64,000 nt of DNA, from assembly GCA_045644665.1 (NCBI GenBank), contig JAZRHH010000011.1, positions 29,401 to 93,400 of the forward strand. Reading direction: 5' to 3'. A program made the position numbers and the translations under genes. Of this stretch, positions 9,350 through 18,408 are shown one piece after another; positions within the stretch are counted from its first letter, which is position 1, and every line of letters starts with the position of its first letter. Source of the DNA: RGIG9115 sp045644665. GTDB taxonomy: Bacteria > Bacillota > Clostridia > UBA1381. Below the pieces are notes generated by a model, which worked only from the letters and a program-made list of their open reading frames with translations, did no database searches and had not been told where the DNA came from.

Positions 9350-10318
9350 TTAGAACAATGCATTGTCAGGATTTATCTTTTTGCTTATAGCATTAGTTGT
9401 CATAACCATAATAAATCCTACAACTGACTGAAGCAGACCAACAGCTGATGACATACCCATATCACCAAGCTCACGCATTGCACGGAATATGTATGTGTCT
9501 ATAACATCTGTTGTTTTATAAAGCAGTCCCACATTTCTTGGTACGTTATAGAACAAACCAAAGTCTGCATTGAATATGCCGCCGATTGCCAATATAATGA
9601 GTATTGTCATCATAGGAACAAGGAGCGGAAGGATAATGTATCTTATTATATGAATCTTATTTGCACCATCAACCTCTGCCGCTTCAAACAGAGTACTGTC
9701 CATTCCCATAAGGCCTGCGTAATACATTACGCTGTTCATACCAATATGCTTCCACAAATTACATATAATCAGTATAACCGGCCAGTACTTTGGCTGTGTA
9801 TACCAGTCTACCGCACTGCCGCCTATGCTTTTGATAAACGTATTTACTACGCCATAGGGATTGAGCAATGCATATACTACATAAGATGCTATGACCCATG
9901 ATACAAAATGAGGTGTTATGAGCACTGTTTGAAATACCTTTGTTGCGTTGCGGCTTTTTAATTCAAAAAGCAGAATTGCAGTAAACACCGCCGCTGCATG
10001 ACCAAGTGCTATGAACAGGAAATTCATGTACAAGGTGTTCCATGTAATTCTTGTAAAGGCGTCCGATACAAAGAAAAACTTGAAATTGTCAAACCCAACC
10101 CATTCACTTCCGAAAATCCCCAGATTGTATTTATAATTTTTGAAAGCAATTATAATACCACCCATGGGAAGATATGAAAATACAAAAACAAGTAAAACGG
10201 GAATGACAAGCAAGGAATACATTTGCCATTCGTATGTTGTTAGTTTTTTTCTTTTCTTGATAGTTTTTGATTCAGCTAAAACCTTCATGATTTGTGTTGT
10301 TACCTCTTTTCTTTTCAT
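9350..10318 (-). CDS. Carbohydrate ABC transporter permease, LplB type
   Basis: This permease of about 322 residues opens with a long charged segment (TIKKRKKLTTYEWQ) before the first membrane helix, as in LplB proteins. It carries the EAA-like loop DGANKIHIIRYIILPLL. The start is uncertain. A GTG at 10343-10345 would overlap the amidohydrolase stop, an ATG lies at 10316-10318, and another ATG lies at 10286-10288 with GAGGT 13 bases upstream. None has a perfect SD, and the middle one is listed. It is the second half of the channel for the solute-binding protein at 6963-8402. Confidence 0.88.
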   Translation of the reverse strand: MKRKEVTTQIMKVLAESKTIKKRKKLTTYEWQMYSLLVIPVLLVFVFSYLPMGGIIIAFKNYKYNLGIFGSEWVGFDNFKFFFVSDAFTRITWNTLYMNFLFIALGHAAAVFTAILLFELKSRNATKVFQTVLITPHFVSWVIASYVVYALLNPYGVVNTFIKSIGGSAVDWYTQPKYWPVILIICNLWKHIGMNSVMYYAGLMGMDSTLFEAAEVDGANKIHIIRYIILPLLVPMMTILIILAIGGIFNADFGLFYNVPRNVGLLYKTTDVIDTYIFRAMRELGDMGMSSAVGLLQSVVGFIMVMTTNAISKKINPDNALF

Positions 10319-10338
10319 ATTACTACAATTTCGAGTTT

Positions 10339-11541
10339 CTACCACTCAATGCTTCTAGTATCTGCTTTTTTCATTTTTTCTTTATCTATACCATTTTGAT
10401 AATCCACTACAAACTGTACAAAGGTTTTGACTCCGTTTATGAGTGCAGCTTCATCAATATCAAAATCATCATGATGTGCTTTTCCGTCAATTCCATTTGC
10501 CTTATTACCCGTTCCAACGCGGAAGAACACTGCCGGAACAACCTCTCCGTAACGTGAAAAATCTTCTGAACCCATATGTGCATTAAACAGTTCAGTGTTT
10601 TCTTCACCTACCACTTTTTTCATAGACTCCATAATCAGCTCGGATAAATAAGGGTTATTATATACACAAACCGATTTAAGCGGCCCGGTTGCTTTAATCT
10701 GCGCACCTGTCTCCTCCGACAAGCTTTTTGCAATCTGCTCTATCCGGTTAAAAATCAAACCACTCAGTTTGGTATTAAATGTACGGATTGTACCTTTCAT
10801 AGACGCATAATCTGCCACATTATTATGAGTAGTTCCTGCATTTAGCGTACCAATAGAGCACAGACATCTTTCCATTGGCGGAACTTCACGAGTAATGATA
10901 AGCTGAATTGCATTGTACATACGCACAGCAATTGCCAGCGCATCAATACCTGTCTGCGATTGTGCCGCATGGGCGCTCTTTCCAAAAATTTCAATTTTAA
11001 AGTGTCTGCTGGATGCCTGGGATTCTCCCGGGCACACGGCCATGGTTCCTACCTCTAAGGAATTTACCACATGCTGACCGATAATTACATCAACGTCATC
11101 CAGAACTCCGTTTTCAATCATCATGACAGCGCCGCTTTTCATACCTTCCTCACTGGGCTGAAATACCAGCTTTACCCGGCAATTAAGGTCATTTTCCATT
11201 CCCTTTAAAACCTTTGCCGCACCAAGAAGCATAGCAGTGTGGGCATCATGACCACATGCGTGCATTTTGCCATCTATTTTTGAACGATAAGGAACATCTG
11301 CCTTCTCCTGCAGGTAAAGAGCGTCCATATCTGCACGCATTGCAATGGTGAAGCCCTTTTTTTCAGGATTTATATATCCCACAACACTGCCCTCGCCATA
11401 TTCTTCCGTATACGGGACACCAATGGCTTCAAGCTCCCTCTTTACTAATGCAACTGTTTTTGGCAAATCGAAATCCACTTCAGGATACATATGTATTTCT
11501 CTTCTCAGAGCAACAACATAGTCCTCTATGCCTTCAAACAT
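10339..11541 (-). CDS. M20 family amidohydrolase (N-acyl amino acid/amino sugar type)
   Basis: The 400-residue cytosolic metallohydrolase belongs to the M20D group (hippurate hydrolase and N-acyl-L-amino acid amidohydrolase). Metal-site motifs are visible: HACGHD, FQPSEEG, and AHMGSEDFS, plus a late HHDDFDID. The start at 11539-11541 (MFEGIEDY) is preceded by GAGGTGG at good spacing; an upstream in-frame ATG lacks an SD. It is the first gene of the leftward transporter/esterase operon, so it probably acts on an imported compound, possibly removing an N-acyl group. The family is broad and the true substrate cannot be read from sequence. The gene's stop overlaps possible starts of the LplB-type permease. 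Confidence 0.88.
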   Translation of the reverse strand: MFEGIEDYVVALRREIHMYPEVDFDLPKTVALVKRELEAIGVPYTEEYGEGSVVGYINPEKKGFTIAMRADMDALYLQEKADVPYRSKIDGKMHACGHDAHTAMLLGAAKVLKGMENDLNCRVKLVFQPSEEGMKSGAVMMIENGVLDDVDVIIGQHVVNSLEVGTMAVCPGESQASSRHFKIEIFGKSAHAAQSQTGIDALAIAVRMYNAIQLIITREVPPMERCLCSIGTLNAGTTHNNVADYASMKGTIRTFNTKLSGLIFNRIEQIAKSLSEETGAQIKATGPLKSVCVYNNPYLSELIMESMKKVVGEENTELFNAHMGSEDFSRYGEVVPAVFFRVGTGNKANGIDGKAHHDDFDIDEAALINGVKTFVQFVVDYQNGIDKEKMKKADTRSIEW

Positions 11542-11596
11542 ACAACACCACCTCAATTTTTTATATAAAAACCCATGCTAAGTACATGGAATTACT

Positions 11597-11626
11597 ATTA
11601 TACAAAATAATTGTAACATAGTTGAA
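11597..11626 (-). promoter_or_regulatory. Promoter for the leftward amidohydrolase/transporter operon
   Basis: On the minus strand a perfect TATAAT (11597-11602) lies 18 bp from a poor -35, TTCAAC (11621-11626). A weak -35 suits an activator-dependent promoter. The direct-repeat operator at 11638-11671 lies 11 bp upstream of it, so divergent control from one site is plausible. Confidence 0.55.
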
Positions 11627-11637
11627 ACAAAAAACAA

Positions 11638-11671
11638 ATAGAACATTTTTGCCATTTTAGGCACTTATTTG
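11638..11671 (+). promoter_or_regulatory. Candidate AraC-type operator, copy A
   Basis: A 33-bp block matches 30 of 33 positions of a second block at 21261-21293. It contains two direct half-sites, ACATTTTTG (11643-11651) and ACTTATTTG (11663-11671), 20 bp apart, which is about two helical turns and fits an AraC-type dimer. Two of the three mismatches between copies lie between the half-sites. It ends about 19 bp upstream of the -35 of the response regulator promoter. The obvious candidate ligand is the YesN-type regulator encoded just downstream. Confidence 0.7.
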
Positions 11672-11689
11672 TGGTTTTTTTTTTAATTC

Positions 11690-11719
11690 TTGAAATAATA
11701 AACTTTGTTATGATATAAT
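11690..11719 (+). promoter_or_regulatory. Promoter of the two-component operon
   Basis: TTGAAA (11690-11695) and TATAAT (11714-11719) are separated by 18 bp. The same spacing and most of the spacer (AATAAACTTT, then TATGA) recur in the SLH gene promoter at 21212-21241. The SD GGAGAGG follows at 11730-11736 and the ATG at 11744. Confidence 0.8.
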
Positions 11720-11743
11720 TGCAATAAACGGAGAGGTGTTGAT

Positions 11744-13237
11744 ATGTATAAACTCATAATCGCTGATGACGAGCCGGCTATAAGAAACCTGCTCAGCAGA
11801 ATTATAAAATGGGAAAATATTGGATTTGAAATTGTAAATATTTTCCCGGACGGCAAGGAAGTAATTGAATATCTTGAAAGCAATCATGCAGATTGTGTTC
11901 TTTGTGATATTTGCATGAGAAATGTTTCAGGTATTGATGTTGCAAAATATGTTTATGATAACTGTCCTCAGACCAACGTTATGTTTCTGAGCGGTTATCA
12001 GGACTTTTCCTATGCCACGGCAGCATTAAAATACGGGGTTGAAAATTATTTTCTCAAGCCTGTACAAATAAGCGAAATAAAAGCAGCCTTTGTAAAGCTA
12101 AAGTCAAAGCTTGACTCGGCAAAGGCTAATTTTGAGCTGCTGTCTTATTACAGACGGGATATGCTTAACAATCTTGCAAATGGTTTTTATAAAGACTTTG
12201 ATTCTGTATCCAGGCTGTTTAGCCAGATACAGCTTGACATAACTCCCAATCATGCATGTGCATTACTTACCATTGACTTTTCATCACCTATTGAAAAGGA
12301 CTCCGAAGCACTTATGAACCTATTTCAAAATATTGTTTCATCAACACAGCACTCTTCCTTGCATGCTTATTATCTTATTTGCAACTATACATCTGTAAAA
12401 TACATTATATTTTCCGAGGCTTTTTTTGAAAAAAGGTTTGTTTCTTTTGCTGGTGATTTGTGCGAAAGCATAAGCCAGATTACAAAAATTAACTCAAAAA
12501 TTACGGATTTTTCATGCTATGAGTCTGTAGTTAAGCTTTGTGAAAGCTTTCATAAAACATCCGATCAAAGCAACAGTGAGTATTTAAAGAAACAGGAACA
12601 ACTACTTGTACTTGCAGTCAACTCCGGTAATTCCAACGAGATAACAGAGATATTATCCTCAATTGCAAGTAACATGTCGGGTTATGACTTAATAAATGTA
12701 AAGAAGTACTTTAACAGTCTTCTGGATAATATTAAAACTGACCTTATAAGCATAACACTAAATGACAGCAACGATGATGAAAATGATGGGATACTTAATT
12801 CTTATCATTCTTCACTCGAAAAATGCGGAACGACGAAAGAGGTTCTTACTTTTATAAGTGACTTCTTTACAGAACTTGCGCAGGCAATGAATGACACAAA
12901 CATACAGAAGAAAAATATTCTTCGTATAAGAAATTACATTGCCAAGCACTATGCAGAGGATGTTTCACTTGAGAATCTTGCTTCCATGGCGTATCTTTCA
13001 CCCACATATTTCTCAAAGATATTTAAAAGTGTTGTAGGTCAAAATTATATTGACTTTTTAACATCATTCAGAATGAACAAAGCAAAAGAACTGCTTTTAA
13101 ATACTAACATGAAAATATATGAAATCAGCAACGCAGTAGGTTACAGGAACATTCGATCGTTTACTAAATTTTTTAATTCAAACTATGGAATGTCACCTTC
13201 AGAGTACAGAAATAAATTTTCGGGAGGGCCTTCCTGA
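11744..13237 (+). CDS. YesN-type response regulator (receiver plus AraC HTH)
   Basis: The 497-residue regulator has an N-terminal receiver domain (about 1-120) with acidic pocket D8/D9, phospho-acceptor D55 in CDIC, and Lys105 in FLKPV. The C-terminal 100 residues are an AraC/XylS DNA-binding domain with two helix-turn-helices (SLENLASMAYLSPTYFSKIF and IYEISNAVGYRN). The middle (about 120-390) is the poorly conserved linker common to YesN proteins. Its stop overlaps the start of the sensor kinase by one base, so they form a cognate pair. The pair probably senses an extracellular sugar signal and activates the adjacent operons. The operator upstream suggests autoregulation. Confidence 0.92.
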   Translation: MYKLIIADDEPAIRNLLSRIIKWENIGFEIVNIFPDGKEVIEYLESNHADCVLCDICMRNVSGIDVAKYVYDNCPQTNVMFLSGYQDFSYATAALKYGVENYFLKPVQISEIKAAFVKLKSKLDSAKANFELLSYYRRDMLNNLANGFYKDFDSVSRLFSQIQLDITPNHACALLTIDFSSPIEKDSEALMNLFQNIVSSTQHSSLHAYYLICNYTSVKYIIFSEAFFEKRFVSFAGDLCESISQITKINSKITDFSCYESVVKLCESFHKTSDQSNSEYLKKQEQLLVLAVNSGNSNEITEILSSIASNMSGYDLINVKKYFNSLLDNIKTDLISITLNDSNDDENDGILNSYHSSLEKCGTTKEVLTFISDFFTELAQAMNDTNIQKKNILRIRNYIAKHYAEDVSLENLASMAYLSPTYFSKIFKSVVGQNYIDFLTSFRMNKAKELLLNTNMKIYEISNAVGYRNIRSFTKFFNSNYGMSPSEYRNKFSGGPS

Positions 13238-14985
13238 TGTCTAAACAAACATCCTCACTGTTTATTAAATACTTTAAAGACTTTTTTATAATTATGCTTT
13301 CATTCGTAGTTATAATAACAGTAATTTTATCGTATTTCATTTACAGCTATATGGTATCGGATAAAAATTCATACAGAATTAAAGCAACTGAACAAGCAAA
13401 CCAAATCCTGTCTAACCTACTGGACGATTGTACAGGAATTTTTGCTTCTGTATCATCCAATACTGATATTAACAATTTTAAAAATACTGATGTACGCAGT
13501 CTTTCTGAAATGGAACGATACACCAAAACACTTCGTATTAAAAACGATTTGCTTGATAAGCTTGCCACTAACGACTATATAGATTCAATAAGCCTTTGCT
13601 CTTTTGAGCAGGGATTTGTGCTGTCACAGCAATTATTTAAAATGACGCATGATTTTTCAGAATACGTATGGTATAACGATAATTTGATAACTGATAATAC
13701 CTTACTTCCATATTCTACGGCAATTGTTTCCGGCAAATCATCCAACACAGAATATATAATACTTTACAGAACTCTAGAGATGTCCGACCCTGAAAACTGT
13801 ATATGTATTATTACAATTAACGCAACTGATTTAAAAGCAGGAATTGCGAAAACATTTTACGATAACGGATGCTCTGTGCTTATGTGGGACAACTGCACAG
13901 ATACACCTCTTATGAACATAGGTCTCGACGAAAACCAGCTTTATGAAATTCACAAAAATAGTCTGAACAACAAAGAACCGTCGTTTTTTAATAACAATCA
14001 GTCAATCAGACTGTTCCAACTTGATGATTATAACTGGGATTGTATTTATGTTTATGACAATTCAAATCTGAACAAGGAATTTATACAGACCATATGCTTA
14101 ATTATGCCCTTGTCTTTTGCAATTCTTATTATAATCGCTATACTGCTGTCATATATAAGGGCAAAAAAAGCATATTTGCCAATTAATAAGATGGTCTCTG
14201 CCCTGAGTAAATATAAAAACAACATTGAGGTTCAGGATATTGCTACGAACTACCAATACACAGAAATGAATTATATAGCTGAAGTGCTTATGAGCAATAT
14301 ACATGACAAAAACAAGCTCCAGACAGAGCTTATGAAGAACCTTCAGCAGCTAAATGACGCAAACAAATATGCACTTGAGGTACAAATACAACCCCACTTT
14401 ATCTTTAATACCCTTGAAATAGTGTATCTTCAGGCATATGAGCTTTTTGGGGATAATAATGTTATTTCCGAAATGATTTATAATCTTTCGGATATATTGC
14501 GGGTTACACTGCGAAACGATAACAAGTTTATACCAATTAACACAGAAATTGACTATATTAAAAAATATATGTACATTCAAAATGTGAGATTTGATAACTT
14601 GTTTGAAACCACATATGAAATAGACGAAAAATCCGAAGAATTACTTACACCCAAGCTTATTCTTCAGCCGATTATTGAAAACTCTATTGTTCACGGGATT
14701 ATTCCGGCTGAAAGAAAATGCACCATAAAGGTATCTAACCGCGTGGAAGAGGACAAAGTTGTGTTTGTGATAGAGGATACAGGCGTTGGAATGAGCGAGG
14801 AACGACTTCTTCAAATAAGACAGACCGTGGAGGATGCTTCCTCACTTCCAAAGAAGAATATCGGTATTGCAAACATAAACATGCGATTAAAGCTCTTGTT
14901 CGGTAACGAATACGGATGCAACATTGTACATTCGGGTCCTGATGGTACAAAGATTGAAATATCAATACCTGTAATTACATCATAA
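13237..14985 (+). CDS. YesM-type sensor histidine kinase
   Basis: The 582-residue membrane kinase has a first membrane helix at about 13-40, an extracellular sensor region at about 41-282, and a second helix at about 284-310. A linker leads to the His_kinase domain, with phospho-acceptor His387 in QIQPHFIFNTLE. The ATPase domain contains the N-box ILQPIIENSIVHGI, the G1 box EDTGVGM and the G2 box NIGIANINMRL. This is the arrangement of YesM/LytS-like kinases that partner AraC-type regulators. The sensor region resembles no specific ligand domain I can name. It is translationally coupled to the response regulator by a one-base stop/start overlap. Confidence 0.92.
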   Translation: MSKQTSSLFIKYFKDFFIIMLSFVVIITVILSYFIYSYMVSDKNSYRIKATEQANQILSNLLDDCTGIFASVSSNTDINNFKNTDVRSLSEMERYTKTLRIKNDLLDKLATNDYIDSISLCSFEQGFVLSQQLFKMTHDFSEYVWYNDNLITDNTLLPYSTAIVSGKSSNTEYIILYRTLEMSDPENCICIITINATDLKAGIAKTFYDNGCSVLMWDNCTDTPLMNIGLDENQLYEIHKNSLNNKEPSFFNNNQSIRLFQLDDYNWDCIYVYDNSNLNKEFIQTICLIMPLSFAILIIIAILLSYIRAKKAYLPINKMVSALSKYKNNIEVQDIATNYQYTEMNYIAEVLMSNIHDKNKLQTELMKNLQQLNDANKYALEVQIQPHFIFNTLEIVYLQAYELFGDNNVISEMIYNLSDILRVTLRNDNKFIPINTEIDYIKKYMYIQNVRFDNLFETTYEIDEKSEELLTPKLILQPIIENSIVHGIIPAERKCTIKVSNRVEEDKVVFVIEDTGVGMSEERLLQIRQTVEDASSLPKKNIGIANINMRLKLLFGNEYGCNIVHSGPDGTKIEISIPVITS

Positions 14986-15013
14986 AACACTATAGGAAAG
15001 GATGATTTTACAG

Positions 15014-16657
15014 ATGGACAATTTATATTTAAAGCAATTTTCATCTTTAGAAAAAATTTTTCTGGACGAGGAGCCAAGGGGACAGGAGATTTACAAGGCT
15101 AGCGCACTTAAGGGCGAAGAGTTTTCCTACCAAATTGCATACTCCAAAATTGTAGAAAGCGGCTGGGCGGAAAAAGCAGAAGTTAAAATTAGCGTAAATT
15201 CTGAAATTTCATCGTATATAACTGTAAGAAGAGTTATGTGCGTTCCTGCAGAAATGACAGTTTTTCCTGACGGCTACGATGATGGCTACTATACAACAAA
15301 ATCGGGACTGTTCCCTGATGCCTTAATGCCAATTGAAAATAACAAGGTTTATGCTGGCATAAACAAATGGCATTCCTTATGGGTAAGTGTTGATGTTCCA
15401 AAGGATGCCAGACCCGGAATTTATGATATAGAAATTACTCTGGAGGATAAGGACGGTGCGGAAAAATCTAATCTTCAGCTAGAAATTATTGACCGCGAAC
15501 TGATACAACAAGACCTTATCTTTACACAATGGTTTCATAGTGATTGTATTGCAGGAGTACACAATGTTGAAATTTTTTCTGAGGAGCATTGGGAGTTAAT
15601 AGAACAGTATATCCAGACTGCGGCATTTAATGGAATTAATATGCTGCTTACTCCTGTATTTACTCCTCCCCTTGATACACAAATCGGCGGCGAGCGTCCT
15701 ACTGTTCAGCTCGTGGACTGCCGGCTTGATAAGGGAGAATATTCATTTAATTTTGATAAGCTTTCAAAATGGATCCTTTTGTGCCAAAAGCACGGCATAG
15801 AATATTTTGAAATTTCTCATCTGTTTACTCAATGGGGCGCAAAATATGCACCCAAAATTGAGGTTACGGAAAAAGGAACAAAAATTAAAAAGTTTGGCTG
15901 GCATACGAGTGCTGATGATGAAGAATATGCATATTTTCTAAAGAGCTTCCTCCCTGAGCTTACACAGTTCCTTAAAGAAAAGGGCGTAGATAAGAAAACA
16001 TATTTTCATATTTCCGATGAACCCACAATGAAACACCTTGAATCCTACAAAAAGGCACACGACCTTATCAATCCTTACATAAAGGACTTTAAAAAGATTG
16101 ATGCCCTGTCTGACTTTGAATTTTATAAAAAAGGACTCGTGGAAATTCCTGTTCCTTCAAACGATCACATAAACACGTTTTTAGAAAACGACATACCGGA
16201 GCGCTGGACTTATTACTGCTGCGCACAGGGCAAAGGTGTTTCCAACAGATTTTTTGCAATGCCATCAACAAGAAACCGTATTATAGGCGCGCAGCTATAT
16301 AAATTTAATATTCAGGGATTTTTACAATGGGGATACAATTTTTACTTTTCACAGTATTCCAAGGAGGTTATAAATCCCTATCTCACAACAGATGCAGCCT
16401 ACGGATTCCCGGCAGGAGATTCTTTTTCTGTTTATCCTTATAAAAATTCTGTGGTGGAAAGTATTCGTCTTAAGGTTTTCAAAGAAGCACTTCAGGACTT
16501 AAGAGCAATGAAAATGCTTGAGGATATAAAAGGAAAAGCTTATGTGCTAAAAATAATTGAAGAAGAATGTGGCTGTGAGCTTAAGTTTGATAAGTTCCCG
16601 TTCTGGGGTGATTATATTTTGACTTACAGAAGCCGTATAAACGACGAACTGAAATAA
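15014..16657 (+). CDS. GH123-like (DUF4091) glycoside hydrolase, cytosolic
   Basis: The 547-residue protein has no signal peptide. The start at 15014 is preferred over 15002 because the AGGAAAGGA SD is better placed for it. After an N-terminal beta-sandwich (about 1-155) comes a TIM-barrel region with YFHISDEPT, in which the Asp335-Glu336 pair matches the catalytic dyad position of GH123 beta-N-acetylgalactosaminidases. The C-terminus resembles DUF4091. GH123 enzymes use the substrate N-acetyl group in catalysis; whether this one cleaves GalNAc linkages is inference. It follows the kinase gene by 28 bases and is probably co-transcribed with the two-component pair. Confidence 0.75.
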   Translation: MDNLYLKQFSSLEKIFLDEEPRGQEIYKASALKGEEFSYQIAYSKIVESGWAEKAEVKISVNSEISSYITVRRVMCVPAEMTVFPDGYDDGYYTTKSGLFPDALMPIENNKVYAGINKWHSLWVSVDVPKDARPGIYDIEITLEDKDGAEKSNLQLEIIDRELIQQDLIFTQWFHSDCIAGVHNVEIFSEEHWELIEQYIQTAAFNGINMLLTPVFTPPLDTQIGGERPTVQLVDCRLDKGEYSFNFDKLSKWILLCQKHGIEYFEISHLFTQWGAKYAPKIEVTEKGTKIKKFGWHTSADDEEYAYFLKSFLPELTQFLKEKGVDKKTYFHISDEPTMKHLESYKKAHDLINPYIKDFKKIDALSDFEFYKKGLVEIPVPSNDHINTFLENDIPERWTYYCCAQGKGVSNRFFAMPSTRNRIIGAQLYKFNIQGFLQWGYNFYFSQYSKEVINPYLTTDAAYGFPAGDSFSVYPYKNSVVESIRLKVFKEALQDLRAMKMLEDIKGKAYVLKIIEEECGCELKFDKFPFWGDYILTYRSRINDELK

Positions 16658-16714
16658 GATACGCCAAAAAAGTTCCTTTTTGTTATTCTTTTTTGACATT
16701 TTTTCTGTTAACCA

Positions 16715-16742
16715 TTGACATTTATATTTTCTAAAATATAAT
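16715..16742 (+). promoter_or_regulatory. Promoter of the GH3 gene
   Basis: TTGACA (16715-16720) and TATAAT (16737-16742) are separated by 16 bp. A second TTGACA lies 22 bp upstream at 16693-16698. The SD AAAGGAGG (16752-16759) follows. The gene can therefore be transcribed independently of the two-component operon before it. Confidence 0.75.
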
Positions 16743-16767
16743 GAACATATCAAAGGAGGAGTTTACT

Positions 16768-18363
16768 ATGAAAGAATTAAAATTTGAAGAGCTTTCTGTT
16801 GAACAAAAAATCGGTATGGTAACATGCGGACTTTTTGAAAAAGGCAGAAATCCGGAAAATGATGAATATGTATATAACCTTATTAGAAATCATTCTTTGG
16901 GATGCGTGTGGGTTTGCCAAGGTATACCAGATTTTGAAGATGTTATGACTAAGCTTAAGAAGACAGCAGATTATCCGCTCCTTATTATTACAGACGCGGA
17001 AAGCGGATTTAGTCCATATACAATCGGTAAAAACAATGCACTTGGTATGACCGACAACGAAGAACTTGCTTACGCATTTGGAAAAATCACAGCTATTCAG
17101 GCACGTCAAAAGGGATACAACATAGTATGTAATCCTATTCTTGATATGAGTAGAGGTGCTGGTGTATGCGGCTCAAACGTTCGTTCTCTTGGTAGTGACA
17201 AGCACAAGGTTGCTAAGCTCACTGCTGCTATTGCACGAGGCATGCATGACGGCGGTGTTTTAACTGTAGGAAAGCACTATCCGGGTTCTTCCAAAAGAAA
17301 ACCAGGTTCCAAACTTATTGATCCTCACATGGCTGAAACTCACTCTGAATCCACTAAAGAAGAGCTTCTTGAATATAACCTGTACCCTTACCTTGAACTT
17401 ATGAAAGAAGGTCTTTTGGATGGTATTATGACTGCTCATCGCAGACTACCTAACATTGATCCTGACTATCCGGCAAGCCTTTCAAAAAAGGTAATTAATA
17501 TTATAAGAGAACAGGGATTTGACGGATTTGCTATTACAGATGGTCTATCAATGATGGGTATTGTTGCGAAGTTTGGCGATACCGATTCAAAGGGACTCTC
17601 TGTTGAAAACGGTAACGACATTGCTCTTGTATGGTGCTATGACAACAAGGAAGGATATGACGCTGTATATAACTGCTACAAAAAAGGTATCCTTTCTGAC
17701 GAAAGACTTAATGAGGCAACTAAAAAGGTTCTTGAAGCACAGCACAAGGTTTTTGAAATGGAGCCTAAGTTTACAGAAATAACTCAGGATGACATTAATG
17801 CCATTGAAAGAATAAATACTGATTCTGTTTATGTAAAAACAGATGACGGTATTCCATCTTCCCTCTCCCGTGACGGAAAGCATCTTTTTATTGTACTTGC
17901 AGATAACGAAGCGGATATTAAAGACGGCAAACCATCAATTGATACCTTCTCCGGAGGTTGGTACTCTCCAAACGCTATTATGGACAGACTTGCTGAATTG
18001 TTTCCAAATTCAGAATCTTTTGCAATAAGACAGTTCCCGTCACAGGTTGCTAACTTCAATGCTCTTCATAAGGCAGTTGAGTTCGACGACGTCGTATTTG
18101 TTACATACATGGAAGGTATAGCATTTGTAGGAAGAGAATTGTTTACACCTCGTATTATCTCTTTGATGGAAGCAATGCAGGTATCAAACCAGATTTCAAC
18201 AGTTGTACATTTTGGTACTCCGTATGCCTTAGAAACATTACCACATATTCCAAGAGTCGTTGTGGGCACATGCTCTATAAAAGGTGTTATGGCAACACTA
18301 GAGGTTCTTGCAGGTAATTATCCAGCAAAAGGCAAACTTACATATGATGTTAATTTAGAATAA
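16768..18363 (+). CDS. GH3 beta-N-acetylhexosaminidase-like enzyme (NagZ type), cytosolic
   Basis: The start at 16768 is set by a near-perfect AAAGGAGG. The 531-residue protein has the GH3 barrel with KHYPG (from Lys169), a following Asp185-Pro-His187 that corresponds to the catalytic Asp-His dyad of NagZ-type GH3 enzymes, and the nucleophile Asp258 in AITDGLSMMGI. The usual NagZ reading KHFPGHG is KHYPGSS here. A C-terminal domain (about 350-531) resembles the GH3 C-domain. There is no signal peptide, so it should act on imported oligosaccharides, probably releasing N-acetylhexosamine or a related sugar. Together with the GH123-like neighbour it suggests an amino-sugar-containing substrate. 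Confidence 0.82.
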   Translation: MKELKFEELSVEQKIGMVTCGLFEKGRNPENDEYVYNLIRNHSLGCVWVCQGIPDFEDVMTKLKKTADYPLLIITDAESGFSPYTIGKNNALGMTDNEELAYAFGKITAIQARQKGYNIVCNPILDMSRGAGVCGSNVRSLGSDKHKVAKLTAAIARGMHDGGVLTVGKHYPGSSKRKPGSKLIDPHMAETHSESTKEELLEYNLYPYLELMKEGLLDGIMTAHRRLPNIDPDYPASLSKKVINIIREQGFDGFAITDGLSMMGIVAKFGDTDSKGLSVENGNDIALVWCYDNKEGYDAVYNCYKKGILSDERLNEATKKVLEAQHKVFEMEPKFTEITQDDINAIERINTDSVYVKTDDGIPSSLSRDGKHLFIVLADNEADIKDGKPSIDTFSGGWYSPNAIMDRLAELFPNSESFAIRQFPSQVANFNALHKAVEFDDVVFVTYMEGIAFVGRELFTPRIISLMEAMQVSNQISTVVHFGTPYALETLPHIPRVVVGTCSIKGVMATLEVLAGNYPAKGKLTYDVNLE

Positions 18364-18371
18364 TATAAGTT

Positions 18372-18407
18372 AAATGCCGCGACCCAAAATATCGGGTCAC
18401 GGCATTT
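18372..18407. terminator. Bidirectional terminator between GH3 and isomerase genes
   Basis: A 14-base arm (18372-18385) pairs with 18394-18407 with a single C/A mismatch and an 8-base loop. It lies between the converging GH3 stop and the isomerase stop (18409). Confidence 0.75.
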
Positions 18408-18408
18408 A

